Assembly: GCA_016716065.1 (NCBI GenBank)
Contig: JADJXA010000001.1
Coordinates: forward strand, 310,001-374,000
Length of the DNA: 64,000 nt
DNA from: Candidatus Leptovillus gracilis
GTDB taxonomy: Bacteria; Chloroflexota; Anaerolineae; Promineifilales; Promineifilaceae
Direction of reading: 5' to 3'
The stretch's first letter is position 1; the number at the start of each line of letters is the position of its first letter. Below are positions 49,161 through 56,794 of this stretch, one piece after another. The position numbers and the translations under genes are program-made. The notes beneath the pieces are model-generated. The model was not told the origin of the DNA and searched no databases. It saw only the letters and a list, made by a program, of their open reading frames with translations.

Positions 49161-50735
49161 TTATTCAATATAGCCCAGAGCGCGCAATTGCTGGCGCAGT
49201 TGCTCGTCCATTTCGATTTCCGCGCCGGCGGAGAGCGTGTCGCGCTGCCGTTCCAGGTTGTTGGCTAAGCGCTCGATGGCCTGGTTCAGCACGGCCGTTT
49301 CCGCTGTCTGCGCGCTCATCACATTGTCCAATTCTAGCGGATCGGCCGCCAAATTAAAAAGCGCGTCGGGGATGGCGTCTACCTGCACCAGTTTTAAGGT
49401 GGTTTCACCGCTGGCCTGCACCACCGCCCGCCGCGGCGATAGGCAGCGAAATTGGGTCAATAACTGGGGCTGGCGGCTTTCGATGGCCTGGACAAAATTG
49501 AGCGGCGGATAAATTTCACTGTAGGCCGTACCTTGTTCGGGATCACGGCCGTCCACTGTGTTCAGCAGCGTCAGGCCATGTACCCGCACCGGGTCCAGAT
49601 TGGCTTTTTCCGGCAGGCGGCCGGCGGCGTCTAAAATGGTGTGGAACACGCGCCGGGTACTCACCGGCGTCGCCAGCCGTTGGTTGGGCGACAGGCGGCG
49701 CGGCCACTGCATCATCAGCGGCACATGGACCAATTCCTGGTAGGCCACAAAGGCGTGGCCGAAGTGTTGGTGGTCGCCCAGGCCATCGCCGTGGTCGGCG
49801 ACGATAATCGTGAGGGTGTCGGCGTGCTGGGAACGGCCGTTTAACACGCCCAACAACTCGCCCAGGTAATCATCCTGGTAGGCTACCTCGGCGTCGTACA
49901 TGTCGTTCAGGACGCGCGATTCCAATTCGCCCAGCGGCTCGGCCAGCGGCGCGGCCCAACGGTACGCCTCGCGGTTCCAGGTGCGCATAATGTCGCGGGC
50001 TTCTTTGCTGTGGCGGAAATAGGGCAGCACGCGGTCCACCACATCGCCGGGCGGCCAGAAAGGGAGGTGGGTTTCCATGAGGTTGAGGAAGAGGAATAAC
50101 GGCCGTTCCGTCTCCTGCTTCTCCCGTTCCCGCAAAAACTGGCTTACATCGCGCACTGAACGGGCATTCTGCCCCTTAAAATTCGCCAACTTAGACCACA
50201 ACGGCGTTGTCCAACTATTCAGCGACAAGCGAAACGCCAGGTCCGAACGGCCAAAAAAGTTTTGCACCGGGTAGGAAATACGCCGCAAGAACTGCGTGTA
50301 CCACTCGATGAGTTGGTCAACCGGCGCCGGCCAGGGTGACGCACTCTTCGGCAAACTGGGAAACGCGCCACCATAATTGTAAAACGTCTGGAAGCCCCGC
50401 TTGAAGCCGTTGTTCAGAATGCCCACCAGCGGGTTGTTGCAAAAACCTATCGTCTGGTAGCCGGCGTCGCTCAATACTTCCGCCAGGTGGGGGATGTCCG
50501 GGCTGAGCGTATGGGAGGATTGCGTTACCTGATGGGCTGTGGGATAAAGCCCGCTGAACAGCGAAGCATGGCTGGGGATGGTCCACTGAGCCGGGGAAAC
50601 CGCCTGTTCAAAAACAACCCCCCGGTTGGCAAAACGATCTAGATTGGGGGTCAGGTCTGGTTTATAACCATACGCGCCGATCCTGTCGGCACGCTGTGTA
50701 TCTAACACAATTAAAACGATGTCGGGTTTCTTCAT
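49161..50735 (-). CDS. Sulfatase-like alkaline-phosphatase-superfamily hydrolase with Thr at the nucleophile position
   Basis: 524 residues from the ATG at 50735; a GTG 15 nt earlier is also in frame. Metal-binding motifs are present: IVLIVLDTQRADRIGAYGY at the start and IIVADHGDGLGDHQHFGH near residue 300. The nucleophile loop reads SPAQWTIPSHASLFSGLYPT. The core C/S-x-P-x-R of true sulfatases is replaced by T-I-P-S-H, so no formylglycine can form. Threonine at this position is typical of phosphodiesterase or phosphoglycerol-transferase relatives. It is cytoplasmic or weakly secreted, as no clear signal peptide is seen. Its 3' neighbour is lgt. Confidence 0.82.
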   Translation of the reverse strand: MKKPDIVLIVLDTQRADRIGAYGYKPDLTPNLDRFANRGVVFEQAVSPAQWTIPSHASLFSGLYPTAHQVTQSSHTLSPDIPHLAEVLSDAGYQTIGFCNNPLVGILNNGFKRGFQTFYNYGGAFPSLPKSASPWPAPVDQLIEWYTQFLRRISYPVQNFFGRSDLAFRLSLNSWTTPLWSKLANFKGQNARSVRDVSQFLREREKQETERPLFLFLNLMETHLPFWPPGDVVDRVLPYFRHSKEARDIMRTWNREAYRWAAPLAEPLGELESRVLNDMYDAEVAYQDDYLGELLGVLNGRSQHADTLTIIVADHGDGLGDHQHFGHAFVAYQELVHVPLMMQWPRRLSPNQRLATPVSTRRVFHTILDAAGRLPEKANLDPVRVHGLTLLNTVDGRDPEQGTAYSEIYPPLNFVQAIESRQPQLLTQFRCLSPRRAVVQASGETTLKLVQVDAIPDALFNLAADPLELDNVMSAQTAETAVLNQAIERLANNLERQRDTLSAGAEIEMDEQLRQQLRALGYIE

Positions 50736-50765
50736 AGACTGCGCTATCACTGTCGGGATGGGCTT

Positions 50766-50799
50766 AGATTGGACAAATCTTCTGAGATTTGTCCAATCT
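50766..50799. repeat. Perfect palindromic hairpin AGATTGGACAAATCT
   Basis: 15-bp arms (50766-50780 and 50785-50799), loop TCTG. A close relative (AGATTGGACCAATCT, loop CCA) lies at 62868-62900. It is in the gap upstream of the sulfatase-like gene. It is not followed by a T tract, so it is listed as a repeat. Confidence 0.7.
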
Positions 50800-50927
50800 T
50801 CCGTATGTTAGTTAATTTTCATTCCTAACTATTTTTGCGCCACGTCAATTTCACTGGCGCGGGCGTTCTGGTTCACAACCAATGGGGGGCGATGGTTTGG
50901 CATTATTTCCACCAGACTCCGGTGATT

Positions 50928-51623
50928 TTACTCTGCCGCCAGACGATAACCAACCCCCCGCACGGTCTTGATCCAACGCGGAGCGGCCGGGTCCGCCTCT
51001 ATTTTTTTGCGCAGGTAATGGATGTAGGGCTTCACGTTGTCAATGGCGGCCACGTCGCTCATTTGCCATGCCTGCCGCGCCAACTCCTCGGTTTTGACAA
51101 CCCGCCCGGTATGTTCGGCCAGCACCACCAACAGATCAAACTCGCGGGGAGTCAGCTCAACAATCGCGCCGGCGACAAACACCTCATGGGTTGCCAGGTC
51201 CACGATCAATTCGCCATCGGCCAGTTCATAACGGCTGACGGCTCTGGCCTTGTCTTTGCCGCCAGACCGGCGCAAATGGGCCATCACCCGCGCCAATATC
51301 TCCGCCTGATCAAAGGGCTTGACAATGTAATCGTCGGCGCCCATTTCCAGGCCGCGCACCACATTGTCCACGCTGCCCAGGGCTGTTAAGAAGATGATGG
51401 GAATGTCAGTAAAGCTGCGTATCTGGCGGCACAATTCCCAGCCGCCCATGCTGGGAACCATCACGTCTAACAGGGCCAGATCAGGCGCGGCGGTACGCGC
51501 CAGGTCCAGGCCATCTTCGGCGGTGTAGGCTACCAGCGTCTTGTAGGCGCTTCTGAGAAGAATATGTTCAATGGTCTTGGCCAGCGCCGTGTCATCGTCC
51601 ACGATGAGGATTGTCTGGCTCAT
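50928..51623 (-). CDS. OmpR/PhoB-family response regulator
   Basis: 231 residues. The receiver domain (1-~120) has the acidic pair in LIVDDDTAL, phosphoacceptor aspartate in LALLDVMVPSMGG (~54), T in IIFLTA and K in DYIVKPF. The winged-helix DNA-binding domain (~135-230) has VELTPREFDLLVVLAEHTGR and the recognition part AIDNVKPYIHYLRKKIEADP. No histidine kinase gene is adjacent, so it is an orphan here. It starts 3 nt after the stop of the 860-aa membrane protein upstream, so both are probably co-transcribed. Confidence 0.93.
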   Translation of the reverse strand: MSQTILIVDDDTALAKTIEHILLRSAYKTLVAYTAEDGLDLARTAAPDLALLDVMVPSMGGWELCRQIRSFTDIPIIFLTALGSVDNVVRGLEMGADDYIVKPFDQAEILARVMAHLRRSGGKDKARAVSRYELADGELIVDLATHEVFVAGAIVELTPREFDLLVVLAEHTGRVVKTEELARQAWQMSDVAAIDNVKPYIHYLRKKIEADPAAPRWIKTVRGVGYRLAAE

Positions 51624-51626
51624 AGG

Positions 51627-54209
51627 TTAATCGCCACCCAGGCCAAACCAGGCGAGGATGTTGCCTAACAGCGTCGCCTGCACGTCGGGCGGCAGGGCGA
51701 CAAAGGGGAACATCACAAACACGGTTCGTTGATCAAACTCTTCATCGTACACAGCAAAACCGGCCACAGCGTCTGGTGTGTCGCTGGCGGGGCCACGCAG
51801 AAAAAAGTCGGCGGCGTCGTCGGTAAAGAGGCCGCCGAGGAGGTCGGACAGGATGGCGTCGTAAGTCTGGTCTAATGGGAAGATGTCGCCGGGGGTCAGG
51901 CCATCCAGCAAGACAGGGTCGCTGCCGCTGACCTGGACATCGGCGATGGGTGCGAGGGGCAGGCTGCTAAACAGGGAGGGAGCCGAGCCGGTGACAAAAA
52001 CGGAACCGCCGGCGTCGAGATAGTCCAGGATAACGGCCGTACTCGCATCAAAAAAACCATCTTCGTTCTGGTAATCGCCGGTATCCCAAATGACCAGGGC
52101 GTAGCCATCTAGCATACCTTCTTCTAGCGGGCCATCGGCGCTGGCCGTCCAGGTGGTCACCACAAAACGAGGCAGCAGCAAATCCAGCAGGGCGTCGCCG
52201 CTGGAAACGCCGCCGTTCAGCGGGTCGCCATCGTCCTGCACAAACAAGAAAATCCCTTCGCCGGGCTGGCCGCCTTCGGCCAGTTCGCCTTCGCTTACGG
52301 CGAGGGTATAAGCGCCGCCACCTTCAAAAAAGTCGCGCACGACAATGGTATAGGTTCCGTCATCGGGGATGTCTATGCCTGACAGTTCTTCAGCCTCGCC
52401 GCTGAACGTGCCATCTTCGAGTTGCAGCAAGGTGTTATCGGGACCGTACAGTTCAATGACCAGGTCCATCTCTTCGCTGGTGGCAGCAATGTCTACGACG
52501 GCCGGGCCTTCACTGAAAAGCCAGCCATGGGCGACGGCCGGTTCCAATTCGCCTTCTACGGTTTGCCCCAGGCCAATATCGCCCTGGATTTCGGCATCAA
52601 TGTCTTCAGCCGCCTGGCCGCCGCCGGAAGTTTCGCCGGGGGTCTCAGGGTCGGAACTGGCTGGCGCGCTGCTGTCGGCAGTGAGCAGTTCGGCTTCGAC
52701 CGTTTCTGCGGCGACGTTGGTGGGGCAGAGGGCGATGGGGTCTTGCAGCAGACAGCCGCCCAGGGCAGCTTGCGCGTCCAACGGGATCAGGTCTAGCAGG
52801 CGGTTTAGGCTGTTTTCCAGCCCTTCGCGGCTGGCCGCCAACACAACAACGGTGCGACGGCCGTCTTCATCTTCGGCCAACACAATCAACGACGTACCGG
52901 CCATTTGCACGTTGCCCAACGCGGATTGAATCAGACGCAGCTCTGGCTCGGCGGTGGCGTCGTCTGCTGCATCGGCATCGTCTGGCTCGGCATCGGCGGC
53001 GTCATCGGCCAACTGTTTCTCCTGAGCGGCAGTGAGGATGGGCGGCTCTATGGTCAGGCTGACGCCAGCCGAGGCCAGGATGTCGGCCACGTCGTCGGCC
53101 TGGTTGTAGAGACCCAGGTACAATACGTCGTGGTTGGGCTGTGGCTCAACCGCCAGGTCCAGCGCGATGTCCGCCCGGCGGAAGGCGTCTTGCAGGGCGA
53201 TGATGTTGTCGAACGCCCCTGCGCCCAGGTCTGGTTGGCCGGTGTAAACCAGGTTAACCGACGGCCCGTAGAAATAGGGGAAGTCGGTCAGAGTCACCTG
53301 CCGCGCCATTGGTTCGGTGAGGAAGTCGGCGATGTGGGCGATGAAGCGGCTGTTGTCGTAAACGGTGACATAGGGATTGTTGAGGAAATGGACATCGCCC
53401 AGAGCCAGCACACGGCCGTCGCGCCCAGATGCAGCGACCGCCAGACCACCAGGCCGGTCGGTGGCCGATGACCAGGTGTTGTTGTCGGCGATGATGAGGG
53501 GCACGGCCGTTGGCCCCACCTGTAACGATTGGGCGCTGTAGAAAGCGAGTTGGGTCACGCTGTCCAGCAGAGGGTTTTCGGAACGGCCGTCTTGCCGCAG
53601 AATGATATTACGGAAATTGCCTTCATTTTCTACGGTGTTATACAGATAATCGCCGTTAAAAATCAGGTCGAACTCATTCGCCAGACTGTTCAACGGAATG
53701 CGGTCGGTATCCAGTTGATAAGTGAACGAGAACAAGTCTGTTTCGTCGAATATAACCTCAAAGCGCGTCGGGTCGCCCACCAGCAGCAGCCGTCCACCCC
53801 GATCCACAAAGCGGGTCAGGGCTTGAATTTCGGCCAGGCTAAAAGCCTCCAGAGGGGTGATGGTGATGAAGGCGGATACCGGGCGCAGTTGGCGGGCCAG
53901 GTCGCCCCCGGTGTAGTGCAGCAGTTCAAACCCACGAGAAGATAAACGGCCGTCCAGGTGGCTAATATCATCCAATGTGAAGCTGTTGCGATGGGCTTCG
54001 TCCAATAAAATCAGGCCGCTGCCCACAACCGGCTCATCTACAAAGGCAAAAGAGGCCGGCGTGGGGACCGCCTGAATCTCAACCGCCTGAAACAGCGGCA
54101 CGGCCGGCCGGTCTACCCGCGCCAGCCGGTTAAACTGCCCGTACCGCACCACCGAAGGAGCCAACAGCAGGGCAAAAAAAATGATAACGAGGAGAATCGC
54201 TTTACGCAT
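51627..54209 (-). CDS. Large secreted/membrane protein, DUF4350/GldG-like with PPC domain
   Basis: 860 residues starting MRKAILLVIIFFALLLAPSV, a membrane anchor or uncleaved signal. Residues ~60-330 resemble the DUF4350/GldG-type class-I-GATase-like fold (LILLDEAHRNSFTLDDISHL, FVDRGGRLLLVGDPTR, VLALGDVHFLNNPY), seen in gliding or ABC-associated proteins. Residues ~400-440 are an acidic, low-complexity stretch. Residues ~555-650 form a bacterial pre-peptidase C-terminal (PPC) beta domain (EPAVAHGWLFS ... SGIDIPDDGTYTIVVRDFFE). A second GATase-like segment follows (~690-850). No enzyme active site is evident. It likely works in the envelope; its co-transcribed partner is the response regulator downstream. 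Confidence 0.7.
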   Translation of the reverse strand: MRKAILLVIIFFALLLAPSVVRYGQFNRLARVDRPAVPLFQAVEIQAVPTPASFAFVDEPVVGSGLILLDEAHRNSFTLDDISHLDGRLSSRGFELLHYTGGDLARQLRPVSAFITITPLEAFSLAEIQALTRFVDRGGRLLLVGDPTRFEVIFDETDLFSFTYQLDTDRIPLNSLANEFDLIFNGDYLYNTVENEGNFRNIILRQDGRSENPLLDSVTQLAFYSAQSLQVGPTAVPLIIADNNTWSSATDRPGGLAVAASGRDGRVLALGDVHFLNNPYVTVYDNSRFIAHIADFLTEPMARQVTLTDFPYFYGPSVNLVYTGQPDLGAGAFDNIIALQDAFRRADIALDLAVEPQPNHDVLYLGLYNQADDVADILASAGVSLTIEPPILTAAQEKQLADDAADAEPDDADAADDATAEPELRLIQSALGNVQMAGTSLIVLAEDEDGRRTVVVLAASREGLENSLNRLLDLIPLDAQAALGGCLLQDPIALCPTNVAAETVEAELLTADSSAPASSDPETPGETSGGGQAAEDIDAEIQGDIGLGQTVEGELEPAVAHGWLFSEGPAVVDIAATSEEMDLVIELYGPDNTLLQLEDGTFSGEAEELSGIDIPDDGTYTIVVRDFFEGGGAYTLAVSEGELAEGGQPGEGIFLFVQDDGDPLNGGVSSGDALLDLLLPRFVVTTWTASADGPLEEGMLDGYALVIWDTGDYQNEDGFFDASTAVILDYLDAGGSVFVTGSAPSLFSSLPLAPIADVQVSGSDPVLLDGLTPGDIFPLDQTYDAILSDLLGGLFTDDAADFFLRGPASDTPDAVAGFAVYDEEFDQRTVFVMFPFVALPPDVQATLLGNILAWFGLGGD

Positions 54210-54265
54210 AGTTCAACCTTATGACAAGTATCTGTCGCCAAAAACAGCCAGAAACGCTCAGCTAA

Positions 54266-55141
54266 TTAATTGCCGGCAAAGGGTTCCACGTGGCGGTAAT
54301 AGAGACCGGGGGCCAGATTGCTGGGCGCAGCCCAAAGACGGGCGACATCCAATGGTTCCACGCGCACGGCCGTTGCCAATCCGGCCACGTTAGGGAAAGC
54401 CAGCGGATACAACTCCAGCGTGTCGTAGCCACGAATACCGGCCAATTCAGCCGCGCGGCGCACCACCTCTTCGTTAGCCGCCAGACCGTCAATCATGCCA
54501 AATTCCAATGCTTGCACGCCGGTATACACTTCGGCGCGCGACAACGTCTGGCGATCAATGGTCAGGCGGTCGCCGCGCCCTGTTTCCACAGCCTGCAAAA
54601 AAGCAAATTTGGCCCGCTCAATCTGGCGAACCGCGCCATCGCGTGTGCCGCCAAAGGCTTTGAATGGGCCAGTGGTCAGCAAATCTTCTTCGATAAACAC
54701 ATCGCCGGGCAAGAAGGCAATCACGCCAATGCTGCCCACGCTAGAAGTGGGTTTGGCGTAGATTTCATCGGCGGCGGCGGCCATGTAGTAGGCGCCGCTG
54801 GCGGCCAGCAAATCAATGGAAGCCACGACCGGCATCTGGCGGCGCGTCTCTAATACATCCAAAAAAAGCTCTTCGCTGTAGGCGGCCGAACCGCCGGGGC
54901 TGTTAATCACCAGGACGACGGCTTTGATGGCCGGGTCTTGCCGGGCATAAGCCAACTGCTCGGTAATCTCGAAGGCGGTATCGCTGGCAATATCATAACT
55001 GAGACGAATGACGCCAATTTGGGGTTTAGGGACGATACGGGGGGCGGCCAAAATGCCCAGGCCCAACGGGAGAAGCACAACCAGAATGAGAAGCAAGATA
55101 ATGGTTAACGGGGAACGATCTGATCTGTTACTTTCATCCAT
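54266..55141 (-). CDS. sppA: Signal peptide peptidase SppA-type serine protease (S49)
   Basis: 291 residues, the short single-domain form. One membrane helix (LTIILLLILVVLLPLGLGIL, residues ~11-31) is followed by the extracytoplasmic catalytic domain. The nucleophile is S115 in DLLAASGAYYMAAA, and the likely general base is K161 in TGPFKAFGG. The oxyanion-type strand VINSPGGSA is conserved. It would degrade leftover signal peptides or membrane-bound peptides as an oligomer. It stands upstream of the 860-aa membrane protein (gap 56 bp) and diverges from recF. Confidence 0.88.
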   Translation of the reverse strand: MDESNRSDRSPLTIILLLILVVLLPLGLGILAAPRIVPKPQIGVIRLSYDIASDTAFEITEQLAYARQDPAIKAVVLVINSPGGSAAYSEELFLDVLETRRQMPVVASIDLLAASGAYYMAAAADEIYAKPTSSVGSIGVIAFLPGDVFIEEDLLTTGPFKAFGGTRDGAVRQIERAKFAFLQAVETGRGDRLTIDRQTLSRAEVYTGVQALEFGMIDGLAANEEVVRRAAELAGIRGYDTLELYPLAFPNVAGLATAVRVEPLDVARLWAAPSNLAPGLYYRHVEPFAGN

Positions 55142-55555
55142 AGAACACCTTTGTTGTTTGGCGCAGGGCTTACGCCGGCACGTTTATTGGTCATTTGAAG
55201 ACCGTATTCCCTTTGCTCGTCGCAGTGCAGGATATACGAGTACCGTAACCTGAAGTGGGTAATCCGTAGTCCGTATTCAGTAATCCGTAGTCCGACGGCG
55301 TTTGCCATAGGCAGCGCCCTTCAGAATACCGAATACGGATACTAGAAAGCAGCGCCGATCCTGCCAATTTAAGGGGTAAGGATAGCATGGAGACAGGTCC
55401 GTCGCAACACCTGTTCCCTGCCGCGCGGCGGGAATACGGCCGTTGTCAACAACTTTACCCATTCAAAGATAAACTGTTGGCTTCTATGACAGCTAGAATG
55501 GCTTATGTTAGAATGCAGATATGCCATCGTGGCTCATTCTGGCATTGTATTATCC
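55142..55555. other. Divergent intergenic region between sppA and recF
   Basis: 414 bp without a supportable gene. It contains the heptamer repeat at 55261-55294, a partly inverse segment ending near 55345 (CGAATACGGATACT), one ACGGCCGT octamer, and the promoters that must serve the two diverging genes. I could not assign either promoter with correct spacing. Confidence 0.5.
55261..55294. repeat. Heptamer repeat CCGTAGT/CCGTATT
   Basis: Units ccgtagt-ccgtatt-cagtaat-ccgtagt-ccg keep a 7-bp period. It resembles the heptamer loci at 30.7 and 46.6 kb in composition. Confidence 0.8.
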
Positions 55556-56794
55556 ATGCATATCACACATTTGTCTTTGACCAATTTTCGCAATTACGGC
55601 CGTCTCGAACTAGACTTGGCGGCCGGTCCTACCCTGTTGCATGGCAACAACGCCCAAGGCAAGACCAACTTACTGGAAGCCATCTACTACCTGGCGACCA
55701 CTCGTTCGCCTCAAGCCGAACAGGACCAGCAGCTCATCCATTGGGAAGCCACCCATACCGAAGAACCCATTGTCGTTGGACGTATTCAAGCCCAACTGTC
55801 CACCCAAAGCGGCCCCCGGCAGGTTGAAATGCGCCTGATTCTGGAACAGAGCCAGACCGCCCAGCCGGGCAAAACCAGCTTCCGGCGTGAAGTTCTGGTA
55901 GACCGGCGTAAGGTACGGCTGATGGATCTGTTGGGCCACCTGCGCGTTGTGCTGTTTTTGCCGGAAGACATTCAGTTGATCAGCGGTTCGCCCAGCCAGC
56001 GCCGCCGCTATCTCGACATCACCTTATGCCAGGTGGACCCCGTTTACTGCCGTCATCTGGCCGATTACAACAAAATTTTAGAGCAGCGCAATGCCCTGCT
56101 GCGCCAGATTGCCGAAGGAAGCGGATCAGTAGAAGTGCTGCCCGTTTTTACCGAACGGCTGGTGAAGTTGGGCAGCCACGTTTTTGCGCGCCGCGCCGCG
56201 TTTTTGCACCAGATTTCCCGCGAGGCGCAGCGCATTCATTACGAAGAGCTAACCGATGGCGGCGAGACGATTCGCCTGCACTATTTGCCGCGACTGGAAA
56301 GCAAAGAGATGGCGCAAAATGGCTCGCTGGCGGCATTGACCCAGGCCGGCCAATGGCTGCAAGAGAAGCAGCGCAGTCTGGCAGCGGTCGAAGAGCGGTT
56401 TAGCCAGGCAGTGGACGCCGCCCGGCAGGCAGACATGGCGCGGGGCAGCACCAGTGTGGGACCCCACCGGGATGAGTGGTATTTCCAGTTGAACGGCCGT
56501 CACCTGGGCAGTTATGGCTCACGTGGGCAGCAGCGCACAGCCATCCTGGCCCTGAAAATGGCCGAAATCAACTGGATGACCCAAACAAGCGGTGATGCGC
56601 CCATCTTGCTGCTAGACGAAGTTGTGGCAGAATTAGATGAACAGCGGCGCGCGCTGTTATTGGCTTACGTACTTAGAGTGAACCAGGCTCTCCTGACCGC
56701 CACCGATCCTACCATGTTTACTCAGAGTTTTTTACGACAGGCCGCCAGCTTTACGGTGGCAAACGGCCGTGTACAACTTAATGGCAATGTATAA
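55556..56794 (+). CDS. recF: DNA replication and repair protein RecF
   Basis: 412 residues from the ATG at 55556, where the family N-terminus MHITHLSLTNFRNYGRLEL begins; an earlier in-frame ATG adds 17 non-conserved residues. Walker A is HGNNAQGKTNLLEA (~30-43), the ABC-type signature SRGQQRTAIL lies at ~325, and Walker B is ILLLDEVVAELDEQRR at ~355. RecF is an SMC-like ATPase that loads RecA at gaps. It is not next to dnaN or gyrB, its usual neighbours, but overlaps the start of a signalling gene. Confidence 0.95.
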   Translation: MHITHLSLTNFRNYGRLELDLAAGPTLLHGNNAQGKTNLLEAIYYLATTRSPQAEQDQQLIHWEATHTEEPIVVGRIQAQLSTQSGPRQVEMRLILEQSQTAQPGKTSFRREVLVDRRKVRLMDLLGHLRVVLFLPEDIQLISGSPSQRRRYLDITLCQVDPVYCRHLADYNKILEQRNALLRQIAEGSGSVEVLPVFTERLVKLGSHVFARRAAFLHQISREAQRIHYEELTDGGETIRLHYLPRLESKEMAQNGSLAALTQAGQWLQEKQRSLAAVEERFSQAVDAARQADMARGSTSVGPHRDEWYFQLNGRHLGSYGSRGQQRTAILALKMAEINWMTQTSGDAPILLLDEVVAELDEQRRALLLAYVLRVNQALLTATDPTMFTQSFLRQAASFTVANGRVQLNGNV

